Shown one piece after another: positions 1 through 6,892 of a stretch of 64,000 nt of DNA. The stretch's first letter is position 1; the number at the start of each line of letters is the position of its first letter. The notes beneath the pieces were generated by a model. The model made no database searches. It worked only from the letters and a program-made list of their open reading frames with translations, and was not told where the DNA came from. The position numbers and the translations under genes are program-made. The DNA is from Oscillospiraceae bacterium (GTDB taxonomy: Bacteria > Bacillota > Clostridia > Oscillospirales > Ruminococcaceae), in the NCBI GenBank assembly GCA_004555865.1, contig SFJO01000011.1:7798-71797 (forward strand), written 5' to 3'.

Positions 1-186
1 CAGCTGCTCCGCCAATTCCACGCATGTCGGGGAAAGCGCGGTGGGGCAGACGGGGGCGTGCAGCCGGGCCAGAGCCTCCAGCGTGCAGGCGGCCCGAAGC
101 AGCCGATACCCTGCCCTCCGGCGCCCGGCGGCGAACTGTTCGGCGGCGGCCTGCCGCAGAGCTGCGGCAGGTTCGCTTTGCTCCAT
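1..186 (-). CDS. Hypothetical protein, N-terminal 62 residues (runs off the left edge)
   Basis: The minus strand has an open frame from an ATG at 186-184 to the window edge with no stop. A good ribosome binding site (GAGAGGTGGG) lies 8 to 16 bases upstream of that ATG. The visible peptide begins MEQSEPAAALRQ and is Ala/Arg/Leu-rich, with two cysteines near residues 35 and 42. No family is recognised. It is divergent from gapA, with a 281-base gap between them that contains the gapA promoter. Confidence rests on the start signals and the open frame, not on homology. Confidence 0.55.
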   Translation of the reverse strand, partial: MEQSEPAAALRQAAAEQFAAGRRRAGYRLLRAACTLEALARLHAPVCPTALSPTCVELAEQL

Positions 187-343
187 TGTGACATCCCACC
201 TCTCGCCGGGCGCGGCAGGCCGAACGACTGCGCCCGTTTGGACTAGTGTGCGGCCGCAGTGGTGCAAAATCCACGAAAAAATGTGGAAAGGATGCAAAAC
301 ATTGGGCTTTCTGGATTTTTGTGTTAAATTTTTGTCAACTACT

Positions 344-371
344 TGCAGTTTGCTGCTTTTTGGGATACAAT
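344..371 (+). promoter_or_regulatory. Sigma-A type promoter of gapA
   Basis: TTGCAG at 344-349, a 16-base spacer and TACAAT at 366-371. The predicted start is about 90 bases before the gapA ATG. The rest of 187-467 shows no gene. Confidence 0.55.
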
Positions 372-467
372 AAAGTCAGTGCAAACCCAAACACAGAGAG
401 CGGATGACAATTCCCTGCCGCCGCGCTCCTGCACACCAAAACAACTCATTCAGGGAGGAAAATAACA

Positions 468-1496
468 ATGGCAGTTAAAGTTGCGATCAATGGTTTCGGC
501 CGCATCGGCCGCCTGGCTTTCCGTCAGATGTTTGAGGCTGAGGGCTACGAGGTTGTGGCCATCAACGACCTGACCAGCCCTGCGATGCTGGCTCACCTGC
601 TGAAGTACGACACCGCTCAGGGCAGCTTCCTGGGCAAGATCGGCGAGAACAAGCACACCGTCGAGGCCGGCGATGATTACATCGTGGTGGACGGCAAGAA
701 GATCACCATCTATGCCAAGGCCAACGCTGCCGAGCTGCCTTGGGGCGAGATCGGTGTGGACGTGGTGCTGGAGTGCACCGGCTTCTACACCAGCAAGGCC
801 AAGGCTCAGGCTCACATTGATGCCGGCGCCAAGAAGGTCGTTATCTCCGCTCCTGCCGGCAACGATCTGAAGACCATCGTGTACAGCGTGAACGAGAATA
901 CCCTGACCGCTGAGGATCAGATCATCTCCGCTGCTTCCTGCACCACCAACTGCCTGGCCCCCATGGCCGACACCCTGAACAAGACCTATCCCATCGTCTC
1001 CGGCATCATGACCACCGTTCATGCTTACACCGGCGATCAGATGATCCTGGATGGCCCCCAGCGCAAGGGTGACAAGCGCCGTGCCCGCGCCGGCGCCCAG
1101 AACATCGTTCCCAACAGCACCGGTGCTGCCAAGGCCATCGGCCTGGTCATCCCCGAGCTGAACGGCAAGCTGATCGGTTCCGCTCAGCGCGTGCCTGTTC
1201 CCACCGGCTCCACCACCATTCTGGTGGCCGTTGTCAAGGGCAAGGATGTAACCAAGGAGTCCATCAATGCCGCCATGAAGGCCGCTCAGAGCCAGAGCTT
1301 CGGCTACAACGAGGAGGAGATCGTTTCTTCCGACGTGATCGGCATGAAGTACGGCAGCCTGTTCGATGCCACCCAGACCATGGTTACCAAGATCGACGAC
1401 GACACCTTCCAGGTGCAGGTCGTGTCCTGGTACGACAACGAGAACAGCTACACCAGCCAGATGGTTCGCACCATTAAGTACTTCGCTGAGCTGTAA
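468..1496 (+). CDS. gapA: Type I glyceraldehyde-3-phosphate dehydrogenase
   Basis: Cytosolic glycolytic enzyme converting glyceraldehyde 3-phosphate, phosphate and NAD+ to 1,3-bisphosphoglycerate. The 342-residue protein has the N-terminal nucleotide-binding motif GFGRIGR at residues 9-15 and the active-site motif SCTTN with the nucleophile at Cys158. The catalytic domain ends with the usual WYDNENSYTSQM block. Length and motif order are normal. The ATG at 468 follows a GGGAGGA ribosome binding site. It has its own promoter and a strong terminator, so it appears monocistronic. Codon use is strongly biased to C/G-ending codons, as expected for a highly expressed gene. Confidence 0.98.
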   Translation: MAVKVAINGFGRIGRLAFRQMFEAEGYEVVAINDLTSPAMLAHLLKYDTAQGSFLGKIGENKHTVEAGDDYIVVDGKKITIYAKANAAELPWGEIGVDVVLECTGFYTSKAKAQAHIDAGAKKVVISAPAGNDLKTIVYSVNENTLTAEDQIISAASCTTNCLAPMADTLNKTYPIVSGIMTTVHAYTGDQMILDGPQRKGDKRRARAGAQNIVPNSTGAAKAIGLVIPELNGKLIGSAQRVPVPTGSTTILVAVVKGKDVTKESINAAMKAAQSQSFGYNEEEIVSSDVIGMKYGSLFDATQTMVTKIDDDTFQVQVVSWYDNENSYTSQMVRTIKYFAEL

Positions 1497-1573
1497 TCAA
1501 CGCACAGGCTGAAATGCTGCGCAAAATGCCCGGCCCGAAAAGAACGAGCGGGCGATGAGCAAAGGCATAATTT

Positions 1574-1614
1574 AGGCCCCCCGGCGTGACGCTTCGTCAC
1601 ACCGGGGGGCCTTT
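1574..1614 (+). terminator. Rho-independent terminator after gapA
   Basis: A GC-rich hairpin (AGGCCCCCCGG pairing with CCGGGGGGCCT around a CTTC-type loop) is followed by TTTGTTTGT. Confidence 0.85.
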
Positions 1615-1643
1615 GTTTGTGAGTGTATACCTTTGGGTTGTCA

Positions 1644-1875
1644 TCAGCCGTACCATTCTTTGCGGAGCGTTTGGGCTGCGTCCTGATACAAAGAGAGCCC
1701 GGCTTTGGCCAGAACCGGGCCGCGGCGGCTGCGGCCGAACCGCTTCACGCCGAGAGAGCCCTCCCGGCGCATGATCGGCTTGATGACCGCCGTAGGCGTT
1801 ATGCGGCGCATTTCGGCGGCCTCGCTGAAGCTGCCCGCATCTGCCGCACGGAGAAATACTACCCGCTGCGGGGCG
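1644..1875 (-). pseudogene. Remnant of a LysR-type HTH domain
   Basis: One minus-strand frame between about 1875 and the TGA at 1646-1644 reads VVFLRAADAGSFSEAAEM, then ITPTAVIKPI, then FGRSRRGPVLAKAGLSLYQD. That is the order and spacing of a LysR-family winged HTH: the 'FL.aad.GSFs.AA' helix, the 'tPtAvik.I' recognition helix and the 'R..RG..LT.AG..lY' wing. It stops right after the HTH, so the roughly 200-residue effector domain is absent. There is no start with a ribosome binding site; the only internal ATG is at 1811. I read it as a decayed fragment directly downstream of the damaged XRE gene, not as a working gene. Confidence 0.5.
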
Positions 1876-2201
1876 TTAATCCAAAGAGCCGAGATAGACG
1901 GCCAGTAGCGTCAGCGCCGTGGCCTGCTGCTGCGGGGTGCAGCGGTGCAGCCGGGCCAGCAGTTCGCTTTCCGGCAGCGGGGCGTCCAACTCGCTTACCA
2001 GAATTTCATCCGGTGTGGCACCGTATACCCGGCAGATGTGCAGCAGAGTTTCCAAACGCATGTTGACGGTGCCGCGTTCAATGTCCGCATAGGTGCGGTC
2101 CGAAAGGCCGGCCAGTTCCGCCACCTCAGCCTGGGTAAGCCCCGCTTTTTGCGCATGGTCAATAAGCGGTTGCCGATGGTACGCCGGTCAAAAATAAGCA
2201 C
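1876..2201 (-). pseudogene. XRE-family HTH regulator with a one-base frameshift
   Basis: A GTG start at 2201 with an AAAGGAG site 7 bases upstream opens MLIFDRRTIGNRLLTMRKKRG. The reading then has to shift at 2139-2143 to continue LTQAEVAELAGLSDRTYADI and the rest of a Cro/C1-type HTH. The shifted frame then runs to a TAA at 1876 (about 109 residues in total). Restoring one C in the minus-strand string GGGGCTTACC (giving GGGGCCTTACC) joins both halves perfectly. In the bases given the gene is broken: the upstream frame runs on into unrelated sequence. A sequencing or assembly indel is possible. If intact it would be a small DNA-binding regulator. Confidence 0.75.
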
Positions 2202-2251
2202 AAAACCACTCCTTTGTTGCCTCTATATAGGAATCGTAGTTCCGGATAGAG

Positions 2252-2280
2252 TTGACAAATAGGAGCTTTACATACATAAT
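2252..2280 (+). promoter_or_regulatory. Candidate promoter in the regulator gap
   Basis: TTGACA at 2252-2257, a 17-base spacer and CATAAT at 2275-2280, pointing toward the Crp/Fnr gene 300 bases away. The 386-base gap 2202-2587 otherwise holds the palindrome at 2295 and a second -10 at 2504. Confidence 0.45.
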
Positions 2281-2294
2281 TACAGGGAGAAAAG

Positions 2295-2317
2295 TTCTTA
2301 AAATCGAGTTTTAAGAA
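2295..2317. promoter_or_regulatory. Perfect palindrome, probable operator
   Basis: TTCTTAAAA, five bases, TTTTAAGAA: 9-base perfect arms about 8 bases after the predicted start of the promoter at 2252. Its location fits a repressor site. No T-tract follows, so it is not a standard terminator. Confidence 0.45.
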
Positions 2318-2500
2318 AGAAAACGCACAAAGGTCGGCACACACAGGGCGGCTGCTGTAAGTGTCGGAATGGAAGAAGGCGGCCTTGCATACTGATTGGC
2401 GATGCTTCGTGTGTTTTTGCGGTCTGTTGGCGTGATTGTATAAAAATCAAAGGTAAAATGATAAAAATTAACGTAAAATAATACTTTTGAGCCGAAAATA

Positions 2501-2509
2501 TGGTATAAT
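2501..2509 (+). promoter_or_regulatory. Extended -10 promoter of the Crp/Fnr regulator
   Basis: TGGTATAAT is an extended -10 (TGnTATAAT). No good -35 lies 17 bases upstream. The predicted start is about 70 bases before the GTG start codon at 2588. Confidence 0.5.
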
Positions 2510-2587
2510 CACACTGCAGTTTTACATTATAATAAAACAACGAAGAAAGCGGCCCCGACCGGAACGAGCGGGCGAGAAGGTGATGCT

Positions 2588-3199
2588 GTGGACGTTCAGA
2601 CATTTTGTGCCCAGGTTCTGAAAGTGACCGAGCCGGAGGCACTCCGGCAGTGCATCGGCGCCATTCGGGTGCTGAACCTGCACAAGGGGCAGGTGCTGCT
2701 GGCCTGCGGCGAACCAGTCATGGATGTGTATTTCATCAAGCAGGGTGTGCTGCGCGGCTACTATTTTGACGAGAACGGCCGGGAGATCACCGAGTGCATT
2801 TCCGGTACCCCGGGTATGGCGTTTATGCCCGGCTTCGATTGGCATGAGCCGGCCCGAATCAACATCGGCGCGGCGGCCGCAGGCACCCAGGTATTTGCCA
2901 TTCCGGTGGAGCTGGCGGATGCCATGATGGCCAACCGGCCGGAGACCCGGCAGATTTATGTGGAACAGATAAAGCTTGCGGGCGAGATACACCTGAAAGC
3001 GCGCAATGCCCTGCTGGAAGGGGCAGCGCTGCAGCGCTACCAGTGGTTCCTCCAGAACTATCCCGGTGTGGCCGATCAGGTCAGCGGCAAGATCATCGCC
3101 TCGTTCCTGGGCATTACGCCGGTTACGCTCAGCCGTCTGCGCCGCAGTATGCGGCAGAAGGCGCAGGAACAGGGCGGCGGGCGGAAAGACCCAACGTAA
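2588..3199 (+). CDS. Crp/Fnr-family transcriptional regulator
   Basis: A 203-residue protein with an N-terminal cyclic-nucleotide-binding-like beta barrel (about residues 20-125, including VYFIKQGVLRGYYFDENGRE) and a C-terminal winged HTH (about 145-195, SGKIIASFLGITPVTLSRLR). It is probably a ligand-responsive transcription activator or repressor. The cysteines are not arranged as an FNR iron-sulfur cluster, so the ligand is unknown. The GTG start at 2588 is chosen because the upstream ATG at 2583 is out of frame; GAAGG precedes it. It sits upstream of the ferrous iron transporter but has its own terminator, so any link to iron is only positional. Confidence 0.88.
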   Translation: MDVQTFCAQVLKVTEPEALRQCIGAIRVLNLHKGQVLLACGEPVMDVYFIKQGVLRGYYFDENGREITECISGTPGMAFMPGFDWHEPARINIGAAAAGTQVFAIPVELADAMMANRPETRQIYVEQIKLAGEIHLKARNALLEGAALQRYQWFLQNYPGVADQVSGKIIASFLGITPVTLSRLRRSMRQKAQEQGGGRKDPT

Positions 3200-3242
3200 T
3201 ACGCCGGTCACCGGCCGGCTGCGAAAAAGTACAACGAGAAAA

Positions 3243-3284
3243 CGGACGGAATCCATCTCGCGGGGAGGGTTCCGTCCGCTTTTT
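3243..3284 (+). terminator. Terminator after the Crp/Fnr gene
   Basis: CGGACGGAA pairs with TTCCGTCCG around an 18-base loop and is followed by CTTTTTG. Confidence 0.75.
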
Positions 3285-3344
3285 GTCCATATTTCTTCAG
3301 CTGGCGGGCATGCGCGGAAACGCAGAATAGTTTGTCAGCCTGTG

Positions 3345-3373
3345 TTGACAAGCATGCGATGGAATGCTACACT
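3345..3373 (+). promoter_or_regulatory. Promoter of feoAB
   Basis: TTGACA at 3345-3350, a 17-base spacer, and an extended -10 TGCTACACT ending at 3373. The start would be near 3380, directly against the palindrome at 3383. Confidence 0.7.
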
Positions 3374-3382
3374 AAATCCATG

Positions 3383-3402
3383 TTGTTAGACAACGCTAAC
3401 AA
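3383..3402. promoter_or_regulatory. Palindromic operator over the feoAB start site
   Basis: TTGTTAG, six bases, CTAACAA: perfect 7-base arms beginning at about +3 of the predicted transcript. The TTAG...CTAA core resembles binding sites of DtxR/IdeR-type metal repressors more than a Fur box. The assignment to that family is inference. Confidence 0.55.
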
Positions 3403-3441
3403 ACGCGGCTGAGATCATTGAACAAGGAACGTGAAACAAAA

Positions 3442-5832
3442 ATGAAGTTGAGTGAGCTTTCGGTGGGGCGCTGTGCCACCATCCGTGCCGTAGGGGGCAC
3501 GGGGGCGCTGCGCCGCCACCTGCTGGATATGGGGCTTACCCCTGGCACCGCAGTGACCCTGCGCAAAACGGCCCCGATGGGAGACCCGGTGGAATTGGAA
3601 CTGCGTGGGTATGAGCTGACCCTGCGCCTGGCAGATGCCGAGAACATTGAAATTGCGGATGAACGTGCCCCCGCTCCGCTGGTCAGGCCGCGCCATTCCG
3701 ACCGCCATGCACCCCAGGTGCATCCGGGTGCGGGTGAGATGAATGCCCGCCACCGGGAAGAAGAGCACGGCCGGGCCGCCATTCCGGACGGGACCCCGCT
3801 GGTGTTTGCCCTTGCAGGCAACCAGAACTGCGGCAAAACCACCCTGTTCAACCAGCTCACCGGCTCCAACCAGCACGTGGGCAACTTCCCCGGTGTAACG
3901 GTGGACCGAAAGGACGGCAAGATCCGCAGCCATATGGAGGCCACCGTGGTGGACCTGCCCGGCATTTACAGCCTGTCGCCCTATTCCAATGAAGAGATCG
4001 TGACCCGGGACTTTTTGCTGAAGGAAAAGCCCCAGGGCATCATCAACATTGTGGACGCCACCAACATTGAGCGCAACCTCTACCTGACGCTGCAGCTGCT
4101 GGAACTGGGCATTCCCATGGTGCTGGCCCTGAATATGATGGATGAGGTGCGGGCCAACGGCGGCACCGTGATGGTCAACGCGCTGGAGGCGGAGCTGGGC
4201 ATTCCGGTCATTCCCATCAGTGCGGCAAAAAACGAGGGCATTGATGAACTGATCCGCCATGCGCTGCACGTGGCCCATTATCAGGAAAAGCCTGCCCGCA
4301 CGGATTTCTGCCGGGAGGACGGCGACAACGACGGCAGCGACGCGGTGCACCGATGCATTCACGCCATTATGCACCAGATCGACGATCACGCCAAACGGGC
4401 GGGAATTCCCGTGCGCTTTGCGGCGGCCAAGCTGGTGGAGGGGGACGGCCCCATTCTGGAAAGCCTGCACCTTTCGGAAAACGAAAAGGAGCTGCTGGAG
4501 CACGCCCTGGTGCAGCTGGAAGAAGAGACCGGAACCGACCGGGAGAGCGCCCTGTGCGACACCCGGTACGATTTCATCAGCCACCTGTGCGAAGATACGG
4601 TGGTCAAGCCTCACGAGAGTAAGGAGCACGCCCGCAGCGTGGCCCTTGATAAGGTGTTGACGGGCAAGTATTTTGCAATACCGGTGTTTCTGTGCATCAT
4701 GGGTCTGGTGTTCTGGCTGACCTTCGGCAGCGTGGGCGCCTTTTTGAGCGACCTGCTCAGCGCCGGCATTGACTGGGTGACCGCCTGCGCCGATCAGGCC
4801 CTGACCAATTACGGAATCAACCCGGTAGTGCACAGCCTGGTGATCGACGGCGTATTTGCGGGTGTGGGCAGCGTGCTCAGCTTCCTGCCGGTCATTCTGG
4901 TGCTGTTTTTCTTTTTGTCCATTCTGGAAGATTCCGGCTACATGGCCCGCGTGGCCTTTGTGATGGACAAGCTGCTGCGCCGCATCGGACTTTCCGGCCG
5001 TAGCTTTGTGCCCATGCTCATCGGCTTTGGATGCAGCGTACCCGCCATCATGGCCACCCGCACCCTCTCCAGCGAGCGGGACCGGAAAATGACCATTCTG
5101 CTCACCCCCTTCATGAGCTGCTCGGCCAAGCTGCCCATCTACGGGATGTTTACCATGGCGTTCTTTCCGCACCATCGTGCACTGGTGATGATCGGCCTGT
5201 ATGTGCTGGGCATGGCGGTGGGTGTGCTGTTCGGCCTGCTGCTGAAAAATACCGTGTATCAGGGGGAGCCGGTGCCCTTTGTGATGGAGCTTCCCAATTA
5301 CCGGCTGCCCTCGCCCCGCAGCGTGGGCCAGCTGATGTGGGAAAAAGCCAAGGACTTTTTGACCCGCGCCTTCACCGTGATCTTTGTTGCAACCATCATC
5401 ATTTGGTTCCTGCAGACCTTTGACACCCGCCTGAACGTGGTGGCGGACAGCAGCCAGAGCCTGCTTGCCCTGCTGGGCAGCCTGATTGCGCCGGTTTTGG
5501 CCCCGCTGGGCTTCGGCGATTGGCGGGTGAGCACGGCCCTCATCACCGGCTTTACCGCCAAGGAAACGGTGGTGAGCACCCTGGCCGTGCTGACGGGGGC
5601 TTCCATCAGCACTCTGCCCCAGACCCTGAGCAGCCTGTTCACCCCGTTCAGCGCGCTGGTTTTCCTGGTGTTTACCCTGTTGTATACGCCCTGCGTGGCG
5701 GCGATTGCCGCCGTGCGACGTGAGGCGGGAACCCGCCGCGCCGCCGTGCAGGTGTGCGTGTTGCAATGCGCTATTGCGTGGGCCGTGGCATTTGTGGTAA
5801 AATTGGTTGGGACTTTGATGGGCCTAGCCTGA
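3442..5832 (+). CDS. feoB: Ferrous iron transporter, FeoA-FeoB fusion
   Basis: GTP-driven Fe2+ importer of the cytoplasmic membrane. Residues 1-74 form a FeoA (SH3-like) domain (MKLSELSVG..., LLDMGLTPGT). A charged His/Arg-rich linker follows, then the FeoB G domain with the P-loop GNQNCGKT at 126-133, the Switch-I region NFPGVTV and the DLPG motif, then an NMMD specificity motif. The C-terminal half is the membrane domain with the two Gate segments typical of FeoB. At 796 residues it is about FeoA plus FeoB. ATG 3442 is chosen over TTG 3418 because AAGGAA lies upstream of it. The next gene, 64 bases on, is the Cys-rich FeoB partner. The operator at 3383 suggests metal-repressed expression. 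Confidence 0.95.
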   Translation: MKLSELSVGRCATIRAVGGTGALRRHLLDMGLTPGTAVTLRKTAPMGDPVELELRGYELTLRLADAENIEIADERAPAPLVRPRHSDRHAPQVHPGAGEMNARHREEEHGRAAIPDGTPLVFALAGNQNCGKTTLFNQLTGSNQHVGNFPGVTVDRKDGKIRSHMEATVVDLPGIYSLSPYSNEEIVTRDFLLKEKPQGIINIVDATNIERNLYLTLQLLELGIPMVLALNMMDEVRANGGTVMVNALEAELGIPVIPISAAKNEGIDELIRHALHVAHYQEKPARTDFCREDGDNDGSDAVHRCIHAIMHQIDDHAKRAGIPVRFAAAKLVEGDGPILESLHLSENEKELLEHALVQLEEETGTDRESALCDTRYDFISHLCEDTVVKPHESKEHARSVALDKVLTGKYFAIPVFLCIMGLVFWLTFGSVGAFLSDLLSAGIDWVTACADQALTNYGINPVVHSLVIDGVFAGVGSVLSFLPVILVLFFFLSILEDSGYMARVAFVMDKLLRRIGLSGRSFVPMLIGFGCSVPAIMATRTLSSERDRKMTILLTPFMSCSAKLPIYGMFTMAFFPHHRALVMIGLYVLGMAVGVLFGLLLKNTVYQGEPVPFVMELPNYRLPSPRSVGQLMWEKAKDFLTRAFTVIFVATIIIWFLQTFDTRLNVVADSSQSLLALLGSLIAPVLAPLGFGDWRVSTALITGFTAKETVVSTLAVLTGASISTLPQTLSSLFTPFSALVFLVFTLLYTPCVAAIAAVRREAGTRRAAVQVCVLQCAIAWAVAFVVKLVGTLMGLA

Positions 5833-5895
5833 GTGCCGGGCCGAAGGTTCCCTGCGCGGCTGAGGCCGTGCAGACCAGAAAAGAGGGTACGGTAA

Positions 5896-6063
5896 ATGAA
5901 CATTCAAAGCATTCTGGTGCTGGCAGGGCTGGTCGTATTTTTTGTGCTGGCCATTGCCTGGATCTCGAAAAACGGCGGTTGGCAGGGCGGCGGCTGCGGC
6001 GGGGATTGCTCCCACTGCGCCAGCCACTGCGATGACCCCGAAAAGGCCAAAAAGGCAAAATAA
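5896..6063 (+). CDS. FeoB-associated Cys-rich membrane protein
   Basis: A 55-residue protein missed by length cut-offs. It has one membrane helix (about residues 5-23, ILVLAGLVVFFVLAIAWI), then a Gly-rich, Cys-rich tail with C-x3-C-x2-C-x3-C (CGGDCSHCASHC) and a Lys-rich end. This matches the small proteins found after FeoB in many Firmicutes, thought to help the transporter at the membrane; their biochemical role is unsettled. AGAGGGT precedes the ATG. It lies in the feo operon just before a terminator. Confidence 0.85.
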   Translation: MNIQSILVLAGLVVFFVLAIAWISKNGGWQGGGCGGDCSHCASHCDDPEKAKKAK

Positions 6064-6074
6064 AACCACAAAAG

Positions 6075-6119
6075 CAGGCGAGGGGCTTCCCGTTTGGGGA
6101 GGCTCCTCACCTGTTTTTA
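6075..6119 (+). terminator. Terminator of the feo operon
   Basis: AGGCGAGGGGCTTCCC pairs (with G-U pairs) with GGGGAGGCTCCTCACCT across a short loop, then GTTTTTA. Confidence 0.8.
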
Positions 6120-6193
6120 CATGGAAAATCACCGGCGGGCAGGGCCGGGATGAAATTGCCGATAAAATGCTGCATACTGCGATAAAACGATGA

Positions 6194-6221
6194 TTGACAA
6201 AAAACAAATTGGAAATCTAAT
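6194..6221 (+). promoter_or_regulatory. Candidate promoter of an untranslated transcript
   Basis: TTGACA at 6194-6199, 16 bases, TCTAAT at 6216-6221. No convincing reading frame follows for 670 bases. Confidence 0.5.
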
Positions 6222-6702
6222 GCTGCGATATACAGAACGCAATATTTAGGAGCTTTGAAGGCGTTCCTTGAGTACGCATTCAAAGCGAACTTCGGCGCTT
6301 ATCCGCTCGGGTGCTCCGTCAGCAGTGGGGCCCACACGTCTGGCGGCAGTGCAGCTGGGACAAGTGGCCGCGCTGCGGGGCAGGAAACGATGTTTTAAAC
6401 AGCTGCGGTGAATATATATACAAGGCATGCCGACAAATTGCATAAACAGTCATTTCAACGGTGCGGGCACACCGCCTCTTTAACGTCAAAAAGTAACGGC
6501 CGGAACCCCGAAGGCCATGTTGCGGGATTGAAGGATACGGCAGGGAAGGCCCGCGCAGGAAAACCAAAGGGAAAACGCACTTGCGCCGAAAAAAGAGAGA
6601 CGGAAATGCGTGCAGAAAAAGAAAACTGCGCAAAAGCTGGGGGAACATTGAAGCCTGGTTTGTGCAAAACGCGAAAACTATGACCGAAAGCATAAAAATT
6701 CA
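6222..6702 (+). other. Gene-free stretch with a strong hairpin, possible small RNA
   Basis: The predicted transcript begins near 6228. At 6252-6286 GCTTTGAA pairs perfectly with TTCAAAGC, with an inner GCGT/ACGC helix. GC-rich, structured-looking sequence follows to about 6390, then A-rich sequence. Frames here (for example 6408-6683) have no ribosome binding site and coding-atypical composition, so I call no gene. No clear terminator is seen before the next promoter. Confidence 0.35.
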
Positions 6703-6731
6703 TTGACAGAGAATAAATATACAGCTATACT
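6703..6731 (+). promoter_or_regulatory. Strong promoter of the amino-acid ABC transporter
   Basis: TTGACA at 6703-6708, a 17-base spacer and TATACT at 6726-6731: near-consensus sigma-A promoter. Confidence 0.8.
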
Positions 6732-6737
6732 AGGAGA

Positions 6738-6892
6738 CAGTTCCACATGGGGCTTGCGCCGAATGAGGGTTTGACGCTGAAAGGCTCGTTGGGGAACGGA
6801 AGAATCGGACGGCCACAGGGCAGACGGGCACGCTTCGGCGACCCTGCCGCCGCAAATGGGGCCGCCGAAGAAGAAAGAGGAGTGTTTTACTT
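6738..6892 (+). promoter_or_regulatory. 155-nt leader of the ABC transporter, structured, unassigned
   Basis: Between the promoter and the ATG lies a GC-rich leader with a GGACGGCC / GGCCGCC closing helix around an inner GGGCAG...CTGCC arm. I recognise no riboswitch class in it. It ends in AAAGAGGAG, the ribosome binding site of the lipoprotein gene. Confidence 0.35.

Noticed and set aside
1623..2066. Plus-strand frames across the damaged regulators
   Set aside because: They are shadows of the minus-strand XRE and LysR fragments.
3415..5766. A 783-residue minus-strand frame opposite feoB
   Set aside because: Antisense shadow; no start site, no recognisable domain.
6240..6390. Possible T-box element before the amino-acid transporter (a string AAGTGGCCGCG)
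   Set aside because: The T-box core lacks the invariant spacing and A, there is no terminator with a T-run, and the distance to the gene is too large.
6408..6683. A 91-residue plus frame in the 6 kb gap
   Set aside because: No ribosome binding site, Lys/Ala/Gly-rich without pattern, and no conserved features; treated as untranslated.
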